Source: Verrucomicrobiia bacterium DG1235 (GTDB lineage Bacteria > Verrucomicrobiota > Verrucomicrobiia > Opitutales > Opitutaceae). From it: 64,000 nucleotides of DNA. The stretch covers positions 4,229,820 through 4,293,819 of the forward strand of contig DS990592.1 in NCBI GenBank assembly GCA_000155695.1, read 5' to 3'. The notes below the pieces were generated by a model, which worked only from the letters and a program-made list of their open reading frames with translations, was not told where the DNA came from and did no database searches. The translations under genes were made by a program, and so were the position numbers. This document shows positions 38,075 through 47,194 of the stretch, one piece after another. Each line of letters begins with the position of its first letter. Position 1 is the first letter of the stretch.

Positions 38075-39646
38075 TTAGTCTCGTTGTATCCAGAGAATCC
38101 AGTCTCCGGGCTCAGGGGTGAGGAAAATGGTGGAGGCTTTGGTGATTTCGACTTTGCCTTTCCACTGTCCGGAGCTGGGGCAGAACCACGCTGCGGTTCC
38201 GTTGCTAAAGGGTAGTTCAAGGTTGAAGGTGGTGAAGATGTCGCTGGCTCCAGCGTTTTGATCTGAGTAGAAGCCTTGGCCGTTTTTTCCTGTATGCCCG
38301 GCGTGGGAATCGGGATTGGCGATGTAGACGATGCATTGGTCGCCGTCGGTCGATCGCATGGCTTTAACGAGAAGGGGCTTGTTGCCTCCTATCGCGTCGT
38401 CGGGGATCCATCCAGCTAGCGATCCGCAGGTTTCGCGAAGGAAGGTTTGGATGTGGAGTATGTCGTCGGCTCCGGCGTGGAGGCGTGCGGCGTGGCAGGC
38501 GTCGTAGTAGGGGATGATTCCGGACTTGTGGCCGGTCCCTTGGCCGCTGGTGTCGAGTCCGTGGTAGGTCGGGTGGGCGCCTGAGAGGAGGACTCCCCAA
38601 AAGAGGCGGCGAAAGTAGTATCGTGGCTGAAGCGGCGCGAGCTTGTGCTCGGAGCGGTCCTTGTCGAGGACGAGTGGCTTATTGGTGAGCTTTCGGTTTT
38701 CCTGGACGAAGGCTCCGTCCACTTGGCCGAGGGAGGCAAGTGAGGTGAGGCTGCACCATTTTTCTCGGTCGAAGAGGAAGTTCGCGTAGCGCGGTTGACC
38801 GCAGGTGATGAGCGAGTGCCAAGGGGCTTGTTCGTAGAATGCTTTGCCGAGGCGCGAGAGGGCCTGGAGGGTGACGGCGCTGTCTTTGGCGGGGTCAATT
38901 TCTGAGGCGAGGCTCCAGTGGACGTTTGCGAGCGAGCTGAAGCGTTCGATGATGTAGTTTACGGCGAGGTGGGTGAGTGGATCTCCTTCTTCGTAGCGGT
39001 CGAGCTCGTTGCGGTCTTGGGCGAGGACATCGACTTGAAACTGAATTTTCGGAAAGTGCTCGAGGGCGTAGAGCAGTCTTTTTTCAACTTCGTCCCAGAA
39101 GGGTAGGTTTAGTTGTTTGCGGTGTTCGTCGTAGAAGTTCGCGGAGGATGTGGCGCTTTTTGGCAGACGGGTTCGGATCTTGGTGAATCCGGCTTGGGCT
39201 GCTTGGTTGATGTAGGCTTGCCAGTTTGTTTGGCCGGGCTGGAGAAGGGCTTCTGCGATGTCTCCGAAGTGAAGGTAGGGGGCGCCGCTGTCGTATTGGA
39301 ATTGTCGGGGATCGAGCTGCGAGGCGCGGAGTTTGCCCGGAAGATCTGAGTCTTCTACTTGGATGCGTCCGCTGGCGACGCCTTTGCCTGCGGAGCTTTT
39401 CGCTTCCCAAGTCCATTCGCCTGCTTCGGGAAGGTAGCAGCGAGCGACAGCTTTGCCGTCGCTGCAGGCGAATGCGTGAGCTGAGATTCGGGCGCCAGAG
39501 GGTAGGTTGAATGTGAGGTTTAGCGGGAGTGTCGGGATCTTGGCGGTGACGACATGTTCGCCGGAAAACTCGAGTTCGTGGCATCCGCCACGTCGAGCAT
39601 TTTGGGATCCACTGCTTACGACTTCCTTGGTTGGTGAGGCTGGCAT
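38075..39646 (-). CDS. DUF5060/DUF4038 glycoside-hydrolase-like protein (GH140-related)
   Basis: The product (524 residues from the ATG at 39646) has a beta-sandwich N-terminal DUF5060 part (ELEFSGEH... AEGWTW-like strands), a TIM-barrel DUF4038-like core starting FHFGD-like (PYLHFGDIAEALLQPG) and a C-terminal collagen-binding-domain-like strand region (TPEPGDWILWIQ). GH140 members act on plant-pectin side chains. No signal peptide is visible, so it would be cytoplasmic. The frame stays open upstream to a TTG at 39736, which would overlap the DUF5069 gene by 23 bp; I prefer the ATG. The acid-residue motifs (LASEIDP; LVLDKDRS) differ from the usual NE and E patterns, so activity is uncertain. 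Confidence 0.7.
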   Translation of the reverse strand: MPASPTKEVVSSGSQNARRGGCHELEFSGEHVVTAKIPTLPLNLTFNLPSGARISAHAFACSDGKAVARCYLPEAGEWTWEAKSSAGKGVASGRIQVEDSDLPGKLRASQLDPRQFQYDSGAPYLHFGDIAEALLQPGQTNWQAYINQAAQAGFTKIRTRLPKSATSSANFYDEHRKQLNLPFWDEVEKRLLYALEHFPKIQFQVDVLAQDRNELDRYEEGDPLTHLAVNYIIERFSSLANVHWSLASEIDPAKDSAVTLQALSRLGKAFYEQAPWHSLITCGQPRYANFLFDREKWCSLTSLASLGQVDGAFVQENRKLTNKPLVLDKDRSEHKLAPLQPRYYFRRLFWGVLLSGAHPTYHGLDTSGQGTGHKSGIIPYYDACHAARLHAGADDILHIQTFLRETCGSLAGWIPDDAIGGNKPLLVKAMRSTDGDQCIVYIANPDSHAGHTGKNGQGFYSDQNAGASDIFTTFNLELPFSNGTAAWFCPSSGQWKGKVEITKASTIFLTPEPGDWILWIQRD

Positions 39647-39713
39647 GTATACAAGAGACAGGTTGGGGACGCTCGCAATTTCGGGAGCGATGGGCAAGAG
39701 TGTCCCTTGTATG

Positions 39714-40154
39714 CTAGAGGATTCGTTCCTCGTCAAACTCGATCATGTCGGCGAAGGTCATGAGGTCTTCGCGGTCTTCTATCCCCATCTTTCGTTTAGC
39801 GGATTCGAGGGCGTCGCGTCCCATGGGACTGAGGCCTTTCTGGACGAGTTCACGGTTCCATTTGGCGACCTTGAGGTCTTCAGGGAGAATTTCCGTGAGG
39901 CGCCGATCGATCTCAGCGTCGTCCGAGCTTTCTCGCACGATGGACTCTACGTCGTCTGGGTTGATGCCGAGGTGCAGGCAGAGGAAGCGATCGAAACCTT
40001 TTTTATAGTTGCGTTGGTAGGATGCTCCCAGCTCGCCTTTGACGAACTTTTTCGCTTTGGCGATGAAGCGTGGAAGGTGGAGAAGGCCGCATGTGTGCGG
40101 GATGTAGGGTGATGGAAGGTCGTGATGGATGATTCCGGTATCTGGTCGTGACAT
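39714..40154 (-). CDS. DUF5069 domain protein
   Basis: The 146-residue protein has the DUF5069 pattern: PRFIAKAKKFVKGEL near residue 28, GFDRFLCLHLGI near 53, and a C-terminal helical half. The family is found mainly in Verrucomicrobiota, Planctomycetota and relatives and has no known function. It lies between the glycosidase-like gene and the cystathionine gamma-synthase gene on the same strand. Confidence 0.75.
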   Translation of the reverse strand: MSRPDTGIIHHDLPSPYIPHTCGLLHLPRFIAKAKKFVKGELGASYQRNYKKGFDRFLCLHLGINPDDVESIVRESSDDAEIDRRLTEILPEDLKVAKWNRELVQKGLSPMGRDALESAKRKMGIEDREDLMTFADMIEFDEERIL

Positions 40155-40181
40155 GGTGGCGCGGTGTTATTGGTATGAGGT

Positions 40182-41681
40182 TTAGGCGTCTAGTCCTTGT
40201 TTGAGAGCGGCGATGATTTCCTCTGCTGACTCCGCTCCGATAGCGAGGCGGAGGAGCTCGGGGCTGATGCCTGCGCGGGCGAGGGTTTCGCGTCCCGATT
40301 TTGAAGTGACGATGGAGTAGTGGGCGAGGTAGATGTAGGGGCAGAGGAGGGTCGTGCTCATTCCGAAGCTGGGGCCTTTGGGAAGGGGAGTGGCGTCGTA
40401 GAAGTGTGCGAGGGGACCGTCGTATTCGAAGGATATGAGTCCGCCGACGGAATCGGGGGCGCGGGCGATTTTCTCGAAGTTTGCTCGGGACCTTTCGCTT
40501 TTTGCCCAGTGGACGGCTTTCACTTTCGGGTGCGACTCGAGAAAGGCGACGACTTTGGCTGTGGTTTGGTTCGTTTTTTGAACGAGGCTTCCGTATCCGG
40601 GAAGTTGGTACGCTAGGCGGGCGAGGTCTCGTGGGTAAGGTGGCTCGATATCGTCTCGCAGGAAGGCGAGGAGCTCGTTTCGATGTGGACAGAAATGGGA
40701 CACGGCGGTTGCTCCGAGCATGACGTCGCCTTCGTTGGCGGCGTATTTTGTAAGGCTGTTTACGATGATGTCCGCGTGGGGTGTGATGTCGATGTTGGCT
40801 GGGGAGGCAACAGTAGGGTCGACGATAAAAATTGCTCCGTGCTTTGTCGCTATTTCGTGGATACGATCGAGGTCCATCGTTTGGATGAGCGGATTGGTAG
40901 GGGCTTCGGTGACGATGCCTGCGATGGTATCGCCGCGTTCGTCAAGGGCTGCCTCAAGAGCGTCGAGATCGAAGATGTCTAGGATTTCGACATTTGCGGC
41001 GTGGCTTCCGCTGAGCTTGTCGAGGATGTGCATGGTGTCCGTGTAGAGCCAGCCTAGCTTGATCCAAGAGTCGCGTCCTTTGGGGGATTGTATGGAGCGG
41101 ACGGCTTCGAAGGCGGCGAAGAAGGCGTTCATGCCGGTGTTGGACAGAACGATAGAATCCTCGTCGACTCCGTATAGGGGAGTGAGCGTTTTGAGGATTT
41201 CCGCTTGGGCGTCGCCTTCGAAATTGTTTTCCGGCTGGATCTCTCCTCGCAGTCCTTCGGCGACGAGGTAGTCCTCGGCTTGGCGGGATGAGAGGAAGCC
41301 GCCTACGTGTTGGAGGAAGCTCTTTGCCTGCTGGTTGAGTTCTGGGTCAGTCTGTATCCGGACGCCAGATACGCCTCGATGTTTGAGGAATTTGCTGGGC
41401 GTGGGGGCGAGGTGTTTTTGGAGCCGTTTGGCCATGCTCTCGGAGGAGGTGGGCCAGATCGAATGGTTGGGCGTTTCGAAGAGTTTTTGCCAGTGGGCTT
41501 CGATTTCTCTGAGGCAGGTGTGTAGGACGAAGCGTGGGTAGCCGGAGGTCAGCTTTGCCATGGTGTCCGATTTTTTCTCCTCGTATCCGACGACGTCAGT
41601 CATGGTCGGAATGCTCACTGACACGGCGTGTAGGGAGTCGGGTATGGCTTGGCCTAGGGGGATGTGTTGTCCGGCGCTCAT
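40182..41681 (-). CDS. Cystathionine gamma-synthase, fungal STR2-like
   Basis: This PLP enzyme of the Cys/Met family would join a homoserine ester with cysteine to give cystathionine in methionine synthesis. The 499-residue protein is about 100 residues longer than bacterial MetB because of an N-terminal segment with HAVSVSIPTMTDVVGYEE and TSGYPRFVLH, which I recognise from fungal STR2 enzymes. The PLP lysine lies in NSLTKYAANEGDVMLGA. Gamma-lyase or other Cys/Met activities cannot be excluded from sequence. Confidence 0.85.
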   Translation of the reverse strand: MSAGQHIPLGQAIPDSLHAVSVSIPTMTDVVGYEEKKSDTMAKLTSGYPRFVLHTCLREIEAHWQKLFETPNHSIWPTSSESMAKRLQKHLAPTPSKFLKHRGVSGVRIQTDPELNQQAKSFLQHVGGFLSSRQAEDYLVAEGLRGEIQPENNFEGDAQAEILKTLTPLYGVDEDSIVLSNTGMNAFFAAFEAVRSIQSPKGRDSWIKLGWLYTDTMHILDKLSGSHAANVEILDIFDLDALEAALDERGDTIAGIVTEAPTNPLIQTMDLDRIHEIATKHGAIFIVDPTVASPANIDITPHADIIVNSLTKYAANEGDVMLGATAVSHFCPHRNELLAFLRDDIEPPYPRDLARLAYQLPGYGSLVQKTNQTTAKVVAFLESHPKVKAVHWAKSERSRANFEKIARAPDSVGGLISFEYDGPLAHFYDATPLPKGPSFGMSTTLLCPYIYLAHYSIVTSKSGRETLARAGISPELLRLAIGAESAEEIIAALKQGLDA

Positions 41682-41800
41682 GGTTAGGATTAGGCGGGCA
41701 CTTTAGGGTGAGGCGTAGGCTTGTCCAGCGCTAGATCGTCTGGGCGTATTTCTGTCGGTTTCGGTTTGATGCGCTCGCTGGCGTCGATATCACCGACCGA

Positions 41801-42556
41801 ATGAAATTCGTTTCTTGGAATGTGAATGGTATCCGCGCGATCATGAAAAAGGGCGCGATGGACTTTTTCGACGGGTGTGACGCGGACTTTATTTGTCTGC
41901 AGGAAACGAAGGCGACTGCCGATATCGTGAAGGATTTCGACTGGGGCGTGTCCAAGACGGTGTTGGCAAACGAGGCCGAGAAAAAGGGCTATTCCGGGAC
42001 GGCGATCATCGCGCGGACTGAGCCGGAGTCGGTATCCTATGGCATTGGCATTGAGAAGCACGACGGCGAGGGGCGAGTCGTGACGGCAGAGTATCCGGAG
42101 TTTTTTATCGTGACGGTGTATACTCCGAATGCTCAAAACGAGTTGCGGAGACTGCCGTATCGACAGGAGTGGGATCGTGATTTTCTCGCTTACGTGAAGG
42201 CTTTGGAGGCGACCAAGCCGGTGATTTTTTGCGGTGACTTAAACGTGGCCCATACGGAAGACGATTTGGCGAACCCGAAAACGAACCGGAAGAACGCCGG
42301 GTTTACCGATGAGGAGCGGGCGGGCTTCGACGATATCGTGGCGGCTGGATTTGTGGACACGTTTCGCGAGTTCACCCAAGGGAAGGGGCACTACTCGTGG
42401 TGGAGCTACCGTGGCGGCGCGCGTTCCCGTAATGTTGGGTGGAGGATCGACTACTTTATGATTTCGGAGTCGCTGCGTCCGCAGCTGAAGTCCGCCAGCA
42501 TTTTGCCGGAGGTTCTCGGGTCGGACCATTGTCCGGTAGAAATGGTATTTGGCTGA
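41801..42556 (+). CDS. xthA: Exodeoxyribonuclease III
   Basis: ExoIII/ExoA-type AP endonuclease, acting in base-excision repair. The 251-residue protein shows all family motifs: [13 protein letters not shown] at the start, FICLQETKA (catalytic Glu), [40 protein letters not shown] and the final GSDHCPVE. The arrangement WNVNG/QETK/GDLNVAH/GSDHCP is that of the Xth branch. It converges on hppA with a 28-bp gap. Confidence 0.97.
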   Translation: MKFVSWNVNGIRAIMKKGAMDFFDGCDADFICLQETKATADIVKDFDWGVSKTVLANEAEKKGYSGTAIIARTEPESVSYGIGIEKHDGEGRVVTAEYPEFFIVTVYTPNAQNELRRLPYRQEWDRDFLAYVKALEATKPVIFCGDLNVAHTEDDLANPKTNRKNAGFTDEERAGFDDIVAAGFVDTFREFTQGKGHYSWWSYRGGARSRNVGWRIDYFMISESLRPQLKSASILPEVLGSDHCPVEMVFG

Positions 42557-42584
42557 GACTGGAGGCGACGGGCTCGCCCTTGCT

Positions 42585-44732
42585 CTAGAATATAGAGTAG
42601 GTGAGGGTGATGCCCGCGGTGACGATGGCGACCATGGTCATCAGCTTTATGAGGATATTGAGGCTGGGGCCGGAGGTGTCCTTGAAGGGGTCGCCGACGG
42701 TGTCTCCGATGACGGCGGCCTTGTGAGCGTCGGATCCTTTGCCGCCCATGTTGCCCTCCTCTATGTATTTCTTGGCGTTGTCCCAGGCACCTCCAGAATT
42801 GGCCATGAACACGGCTAGGACGAAGCCGGTGGTCAGTCCGCCGGTAAGGAGGCCGACGACTCCGGCGGGACCGAAGAGGAGGCCGATGGCGACTGGCGCG
42901 ATGACGGCGATGAGGGCGGGAACGATCATTTCCCGCTGGGCGCCGAGGGTGGAGATTTCGACGCAGCTTGCGTAGTCTGGAACCGTATCACCTTTTAGGA
43001 TACCGGGATCTGCTTTGAACTGCCTGCGAACCTCCTCAACCATATCTTTGGCGGTGCGGCCGACTGCGTTCATGGTGAGACCGCAGAAGAGGAAGGCCAT
43101 GAGACCGCCTACGAAGAGGCCGATCAGCACGCGCGGGTTGAGGAGGTGCAGCTCATGCGTTTGGATGTAGTTCGCGAGCATTTCGTTCGCGTTCTTGTAG
43201 GATTCGATATTCGGGTTTGCGAAAACGTAGGAGGCCAGCAGGGCCATGGCGGTGAGGGCTGCGGATCCGATGGCGAAGCCTTTGCCGATGGCGGCGGTGG
43301 TGTTGCCGAGCGAGTCGAGGGCGTCGGTGCGTTGGCGGACTTCCGGCGGGAGTCCGCTCATTTCGGCGTTGCCGCCGGCATTGTCAGCGATGGGGCCGTA
43401 GGCGTCGGTTGCGAGGGTGACTCCAAGTGTGGAAAGCATGCCGACTGCGGCGAAGCCGATTCCGTAGAGGCCGTGGGCCATGTTCGACAACTGGAATCCG
43501 GAGGCGAAGGTATAGGAAAGCATGATGCTGACGCTGACCGCGAGGACGGCGACGTAGGTGGAAATCATGCCGGTTCCGAGTCCTGAAATGATAACGGTGG
43601 CCGGGCCTGTTTCGGCGTTGGCGACGATGGTTTGCGTCGGTTTGAAGTCGGATGATGTGTAGTACTCTGTCGCTTTTCCGATGGCTATGCCCGCGATGAG
43701 GCCCATGACGATGGCTCCCCAGATTCCCCATGGATTTGGAAGGTCGAACAAGTGGATGGCGACCGCAGAGGAGGCGGCGATGCCGAGTGCGCTAAAGTTG
43801 ACCCCGCGGTCCAGCGCGGAGAGGAGGGCGTGTTGAGAGCTGCCTTCTTTGGCGTGAACGAGGTAGATGCCGATGATGGAAAGGAGTATGCCTAGTCCGG
43901 CGACGACCATAGGGGCGACGGCTGCTTGCAGCTGAAGCTCGGGATCGTAGGCGAAGGCGGCTGCGCCGAGTGCGGCGGTGGCGAGAATGGATCCGCAATA
44001 GGATTCGTAGAGATCGGCTCCCATGCCTGCGACGTCGCCGACGAAGTCGCCCACGTTATCTGCTATAGTGGCTGGGTTTCGCGGGTCATCCTCTGGAATG
44101 CCCGCTTCGACCTTGCCGACGAGGTCTGCCCCGACGTCGGCCGCCTTCGTGTAGATGCCGCCGCCGACACGTGCAAACAGGGCTTGAAGCGAGGCTCCCA
44201 TGCCAAAGGAGAGAAGCGCGGTGGTGATGAATGGCATGTTTGGAGCTCCTTCCTTGTAGTGTATCTGCGTGAGCACTACAAACCAGATGCTGATTGCGAG
44301 TAGTCCCAAACCCACTACGCATAGTCCCATGACGGCTCCGCTTCTGAAAGCGACGCGTAGGCCTCTATCCAGAGATTCGCTGGCTGCTTGGGCGGTGCGG
44401 CTGGCGGAGGCGGTGGCGGTCTTCATGCCGAAGTATCCCGAAAGTCCGGATAGCAGTCCGCCGCTTACGAAAATGACCGGTGTCCATGGATTTTGGGCGT
44501 GCAGGGCGTAAGCGAGGATTGCGAAGAGGATTGCTAGGACGATGAAGGCAAAGGTAACGACCTTGTATTGTTGCTTTAGATACGCTCTCGCTCCTTCGCT
44601 GACGTAGCCGGCGATTTCCCGCATGCGGGCAGAACCTTCGTTCTGCTTGGTCATTTGGCGGAAAAAGAGAAATGCGAATAAAAGGCCGATAAGTGCCGAC
44701 CCGGGAGCGATCCAGAAGAGCTTTGGAGTCAT
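42585..44732 (-). CDS. hppA: Membrane-bound proton/sodium-translocating pyrophosphatase
   Basis: HppA hydrolyses cytoplasmic pyrophosphate and pumps H+ or Na+ across the inner membrane. The 715-residue protein has about 16 membrane helices and the substrate motifs [40 protein letters not shown] and [11 protein letters not shown]. The [10 protein letters not shown] site has Ala rather than Lys, which is the K+-dependent form, and K+-dependent enzymes include the Na+ pumps. Two ACTTAT-type dyads lie about 95-140 bp upstream. Confidence 0.97.
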   Translation of the reverse strand: MTPKLFWIAPGSALIGLLFAFLFFRQMTKQNEGSARMREIAGYVSEGARAYLKQQYKVVTFAFIVLAILFAILAYALHAQNPWTPVIFVSGGLLSGLSGYFGMKTATASASRTAQAASESLDRGLRVAFRSGAVMGLCVVGLGLLAISIWFVVLTQIHYKEGAPNMPFITTALLSFGMGASLQALFARVGGGIYTKAADVGADLVGKVEAGIPEDDPRNPATIADNVGDFVGDVAGMGADLYESYCGSILATAALGAAAFAYDPELQLQAAVAPMVVAGLGILLSIIGIYLVHAKEGSSQHALLSALDRGVNFSALGIAASSAVAIHLFDLPNPWGIWGAIVMGLIAGIAIGKATEYYTSSDFKPTQTIVANAETGPATVIISGLGTGMISTYVAVLAVSVSIMLSYTFASGFQLSNMAHGLYGIGFAAVGMLSTLGVTLATDAYGPIADNAGGNAEMSGLPPEVRQRTDALDSLGNTTAAIGKGFAIGSAALTAMALLASYVFANPNIESYKNANEMLANYIQTHELHLLNPRVLIGLFVGGLMAFLFCGLTMNAVGRTAKDMVEEVRRQFKADPGILKGDTVPDYASCVEISTLGAQREMIVPALIAVIAPVAIGLLFGPAGVVGLLTGGLTTGFVLAVFMANSGGAWDNAKKYIEEGNMGGKGSDAHKAAVIGDTVGDPFKDTSGPSLNILIKLMTMVAIVTAGITLTYSIF

Positions 44733-44826
44733 CGCTTGATGGTAGTGCTAAGGTTGAGAGTGATCTCATCGAGGGCCTGTGGGAATGATCAGCCCAAGGA
44801 GACGTTCTTTCGAATAGCGCAAGATA

Positions 44827-44873
44827 ACTTATAAGTAAAGCATAACAAAATTAGCAGAACTTATCTATAAGTT
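44827..44873. promoter_or_regulatory. Paired ACTTAT/ATAAGT dyads upstream of hppA
   Basis: A 10-bp palindrome ACTTATAAGT (44827-44836) and a longer dyad AACTTAT-ct-ATAAGTT (44858-44873) have centres about 34 bp apart, close to three helical turns. They lie 95-141 bp before the hppA start. No regulator is known. The lengths make chance possible for each alone, but the shared half-site makes the pair notable. Confidence 0.45.
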
Positions 44874-44927
44874 TGTGTGCTTGACGCGAGAAGCGCAGCG
44901 ATGACCGGCTCCGGTGGAGCGTTCGGA

Positions 44928-45239
44928 TCAGTCTTTGTTCGAGTCTTCCGACTCTTCGTTGGAGTTGGGGAATCCGATGTAGTGGTCTTTCGGGTAGGCG
45001 GGACGGCGCTTTGAGCGCGGCTTCATGAGAGTACCGAGAATGCCGCCGAGAGCGAGTCCGATTGCCAGGCCAAGGGCCATGCCGACAAGTGGCTGCTGCT
45101 CAAGTTTCGTGGCTCCGATGAGTCCGAACGCAACACCTAGGACGAGACCGATGTTTACTCCGAGCGGGAACTGAGCACGGCGCTGCGAAAGGCGGGGGCG
45201 TACGCGGTCTGAGCTTCTGACTATGAGTAGGTCGTCCAT
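44928..45239 (-). CDS. Small glycine-zipper membrane protein
   Basis: The 103-residue protein has a basic N-terminal region (DRVRPRLSQRRAQF), two hydrophobic helices with repeated small residues (GVNIGLVLGVAFGLIGA and GMALGLAIGLALGGILGTLM) and a charged C-terminus (ESEDSNKD). Glycine-zipper helices tend to form oligomers in membranes. I do not recognise a family. It lies between hppA and the divergent propeller gene, about 195 bp upstream of hppA on the same strand. Confidence 0.65.
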   Translation of the reverse strand: MDDLLIVRSSDRVRPRLSQRRAQFPLGVNIGLVLGVAFGLIGATKLEQQPLVGMALGLAIGLALGGILGTLMKPRSKRRPAYPKDHYIGFPNSNEESEDSNKD

Positions 45240-45489
45240 TTTCGGATGGGGCTGGTTCGACGTGTCGGTGCGTCGTTTACCAGTTTTTTACTATAGCGGT
45301 TTGGAGCGGTTTGTCGATAGGGACTTTGATGAAGGCGCTGTGGGGAGAACTTGCTGGAGGGAAGGACTCACTTCGGGGCATGGCGTTCTATTGAAAGGGT
45401 GCCGGGACGGATGATTGAAATCGCCGCCGTACGATTCTTGGATGAGATAGCGGTCGATTTTGATTTTTGAATCGCGCAACTAATCGCTT

Positions 45490-46899
45490 ATGTACCGCTA
45501 CTCCAATTTGGATAAACAAGCTCCCGGCTTTTTCGAGGCTTTCGTCGATATCGGTTCTGCTGATGAAGCCGGTCGCGTTTTTTACGATGTAGGCGAGCAA
45601 GCTTACTTTATGCGTGGGCCAAGTGGCGGCGCGGAATCGGCGAGCTGTTTCCTCTATCGGACGATGGAGGGGGACTTCATTTTAAGCGCCCGGATTCGAA
45701 AGGGCAGCGACGCCGGGACGTGCGGACTGCTTCTCGCTACGGAGAGTGGCGACGAAGTTTGTCGGCTATCAGCGGCGAGTGGCTTGTCTCCGATCGCGTC
45801 GATGGGCGAGGAAGCGGGAAGCGCGGTTGGTCTTGAAGGCAGCGATGTGCTGCAGCTTGAGCGAAAGGGCGATGCGATTGTATTCTCTGCGACCCGAATG
45901 GGGGAGGAGTACGTTCGCCTGGAGGAGAAGTTGGCAGGTGTGGTTGGCTCCTTGCGAGTCGGGTTGTTTGCGGGAGCGGGTTCGGAGGTGTTTTTTGGCG
46001 ATGCGCGCCTGACGGTGCCGGCTTGGGAAGGTTTGGTGCCGTATACGGATTTTCTGGGAAGTCGTCTTGAGTTGCTCGATATCGAAACGGGCGATCGCGA
46101 GATCGTCTATTCGACGAAGGAAGGCATCGAAGCGCCGAACTGGACTCCTGACGGGAAGACTTTGATATATAACAGTGGTGGCAGGCTGTACCGCTTCGGG
46201 TTGGCTTCGGGCGTATCCGCTGAGATGGATACGGGCTTTGGCATTCGAAACAACAATGACCATGTGCTGAATTGGGGAGCGGATATGATCGCGATTAGCC
46301 ATCATACTGAGGAGCACGACGGCAAATCGATCATCTATAAGTTGCCAGTTCGAGGAGGGATACCTGAGCAGCTCACCTTGCAGGGACCCTCGTTTCTGCA
46401 TGGCTGGTCTCCAGATAACAAATACGTCATCTACACTGCAGAGCGCGGCGGGAAGTGGAATATCTGGCGTACGACCACCGACGGTAAAGGAGAAGAGGCT
46501 CAGCTGACAGATTCGCCGGGCTTGAGCGACGGATCTGAATACAGTCCTGATGGGAAGTACATTTACTTCAATTCGACGCGTAGCGGCTTGATGCAGATTT
46601 GGCGAATGAAGGCGGACGGCAGCGAGCCCGAGCAGGTGACGGATGATCAGTATAACAATTGGTTTCCGCATCTGTCGCCCGATGGGAAGACACTGGTGTT
46701 TCTCTCCTACGGGCAGGACGTGGAGCCGGCCAATCATCCGTATTACAAGCATGTGTTTTTGCGAACGATGCCCGTTTCGGGTGGGGCTCCGAGGATTGTG
46801 GCTTATCTTTATGGAGGCCAGGGCACGATCAATGTGCCAAGCTGGTCGCCCGATGGGCGTAAGGTGGCTTTCGTGAGCCACACCGTTCTAGACGCCTAG
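45490..46899 (+). CDS. TolB-like WD40 beta-propeller protein
   Basis: The 469-residue protein has an N-terminal beta-sandwich of about 170 residues (GDFILSARIRKGSDAGTCGLL) and then a propeller with PD40 repeats: TPDGKTLIYNS, SPDNKYVIYTAERGGKWNIW, SPDGKYIYFNSTRSGLMQIW, SPDGKTLVFLSY and SPDGRKVAFVSH. TolB has a similar propeller, but here no signal peptide is visible, so it would act in the cytoplasm. The ligand is unknown. Confidence 0.8.
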   Translation: MYRYSNLDKQAPGFFEAFVDIGSADEAGRVFYDVGEQAYFMRGPSGGAESASCFLYRTMEGDFILSARIRKGSDAGTCGLLLATESGDEVCRLSAASGLSPIASMGEEAGSAVGLEGSDVLQLERKGDAIVFSATRMGEEYVRLEEKLAGVVGSLRVGLFAGAGSEVFFGDARLTVPAWEGLVPYTDFLGSRLELLDIETGDREIVYSTKEGIEAPNWTPDGKTLIYNSGGRLYRFGLASGVSAEMDTGFGIRNNNDHVLNWGADMIAISHHTEEHDGKSIIYKLPVRGGIPEQLTLQGPSFLHGWSPDNKYVIYTAERGGKWNIWRTTTDGKGEEAQLTDSPGLSDGSEYSPDGKYIYFNSTRSGLMQIWRMKADGSEPEQVTDDQYNNWFPHLSPDGKTLVFLSYGQDVEPANHPYYKHVFLRTMPVSGGAPRIVAYLYGGQGTINVPSWSPDGRKVAFVSHTVLDA

Positions 46900-46944
46900 G
46901 GTGCTCATCAGGCCGAATTCGCCAAAATTTTTCCGAAAAGAGGT

Positions 46945-46977
46945 TGCGCATTCCCGCTTAATGACTACAAATGTAGG
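46945..46977 (+). promoter_or_regulatory. Candidate promoter with TACA-N2-TGTA dyad
   Basis: A TTGCGC hexamer (46945-46950) is 16-17 bp from TACAAA (46967-46972). The -10 element overlaps CTACA-AA-TGTAG (46966-46977), a dyad of the TACAnnTGTA type bound by BlaI/MecI/CopY-like repressors in other bacteria. No such regulator is in the window. A terminator 94 bp beyond the dyad would give a short transcript. Confidence 0.4.
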
Positions 46978-47070
46978 AAGCAAAACCTTTGGTATGTGTG
47001 TGATGGGCTAAGAACGAACAACAAGCGTATACGTGATGGGGCGGCGCGGGAAACGCGGCCTCAGCGAGTG

Positions 47071-47122
47071 AAGGAGACCCCCGGTGTGTTGGAAGGAAGG
47101 GAGGGGTCTCCTTCCTGTTTTT
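47071..47122 (+). terminator. Hairpin terminator upstream of the SufR-like gene
   Basis: AAGGAGACCCC (47071-47081) pairs perfectly with GGGGTCTCCTT (47103-47113) over 11 bp, followed by CCTGTTTTTA. It lies 73-124 bp before the chosen start of the SufR-like gene, so it could end a short RNA from the candidate promoter at 46945 or act as an attenuator. It is 172 bp past the propeller-gene stop and may simply end that transcript. Confidence 0.7.
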
Positions 47123-47194
47123 ATGAGGGTTGGCGGAGCGGAGGGGCGGGAATTTTGGCTCGACTTTTTAAGAAAGAAAAAGCTTTTAAAAATC

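Noticed and set aside
42564-42578. GGCGA/TCGCC hairpin between xthA and hppA as terminator
   Set aside because: The stem is only 5 bp and is not followed by a T-tract.
45769-46881. A 370-codon frame on the - strand inside the propeller gene
   Set aside because: It lies opposite a frame with five PD40 repeats, so it is a shadow.
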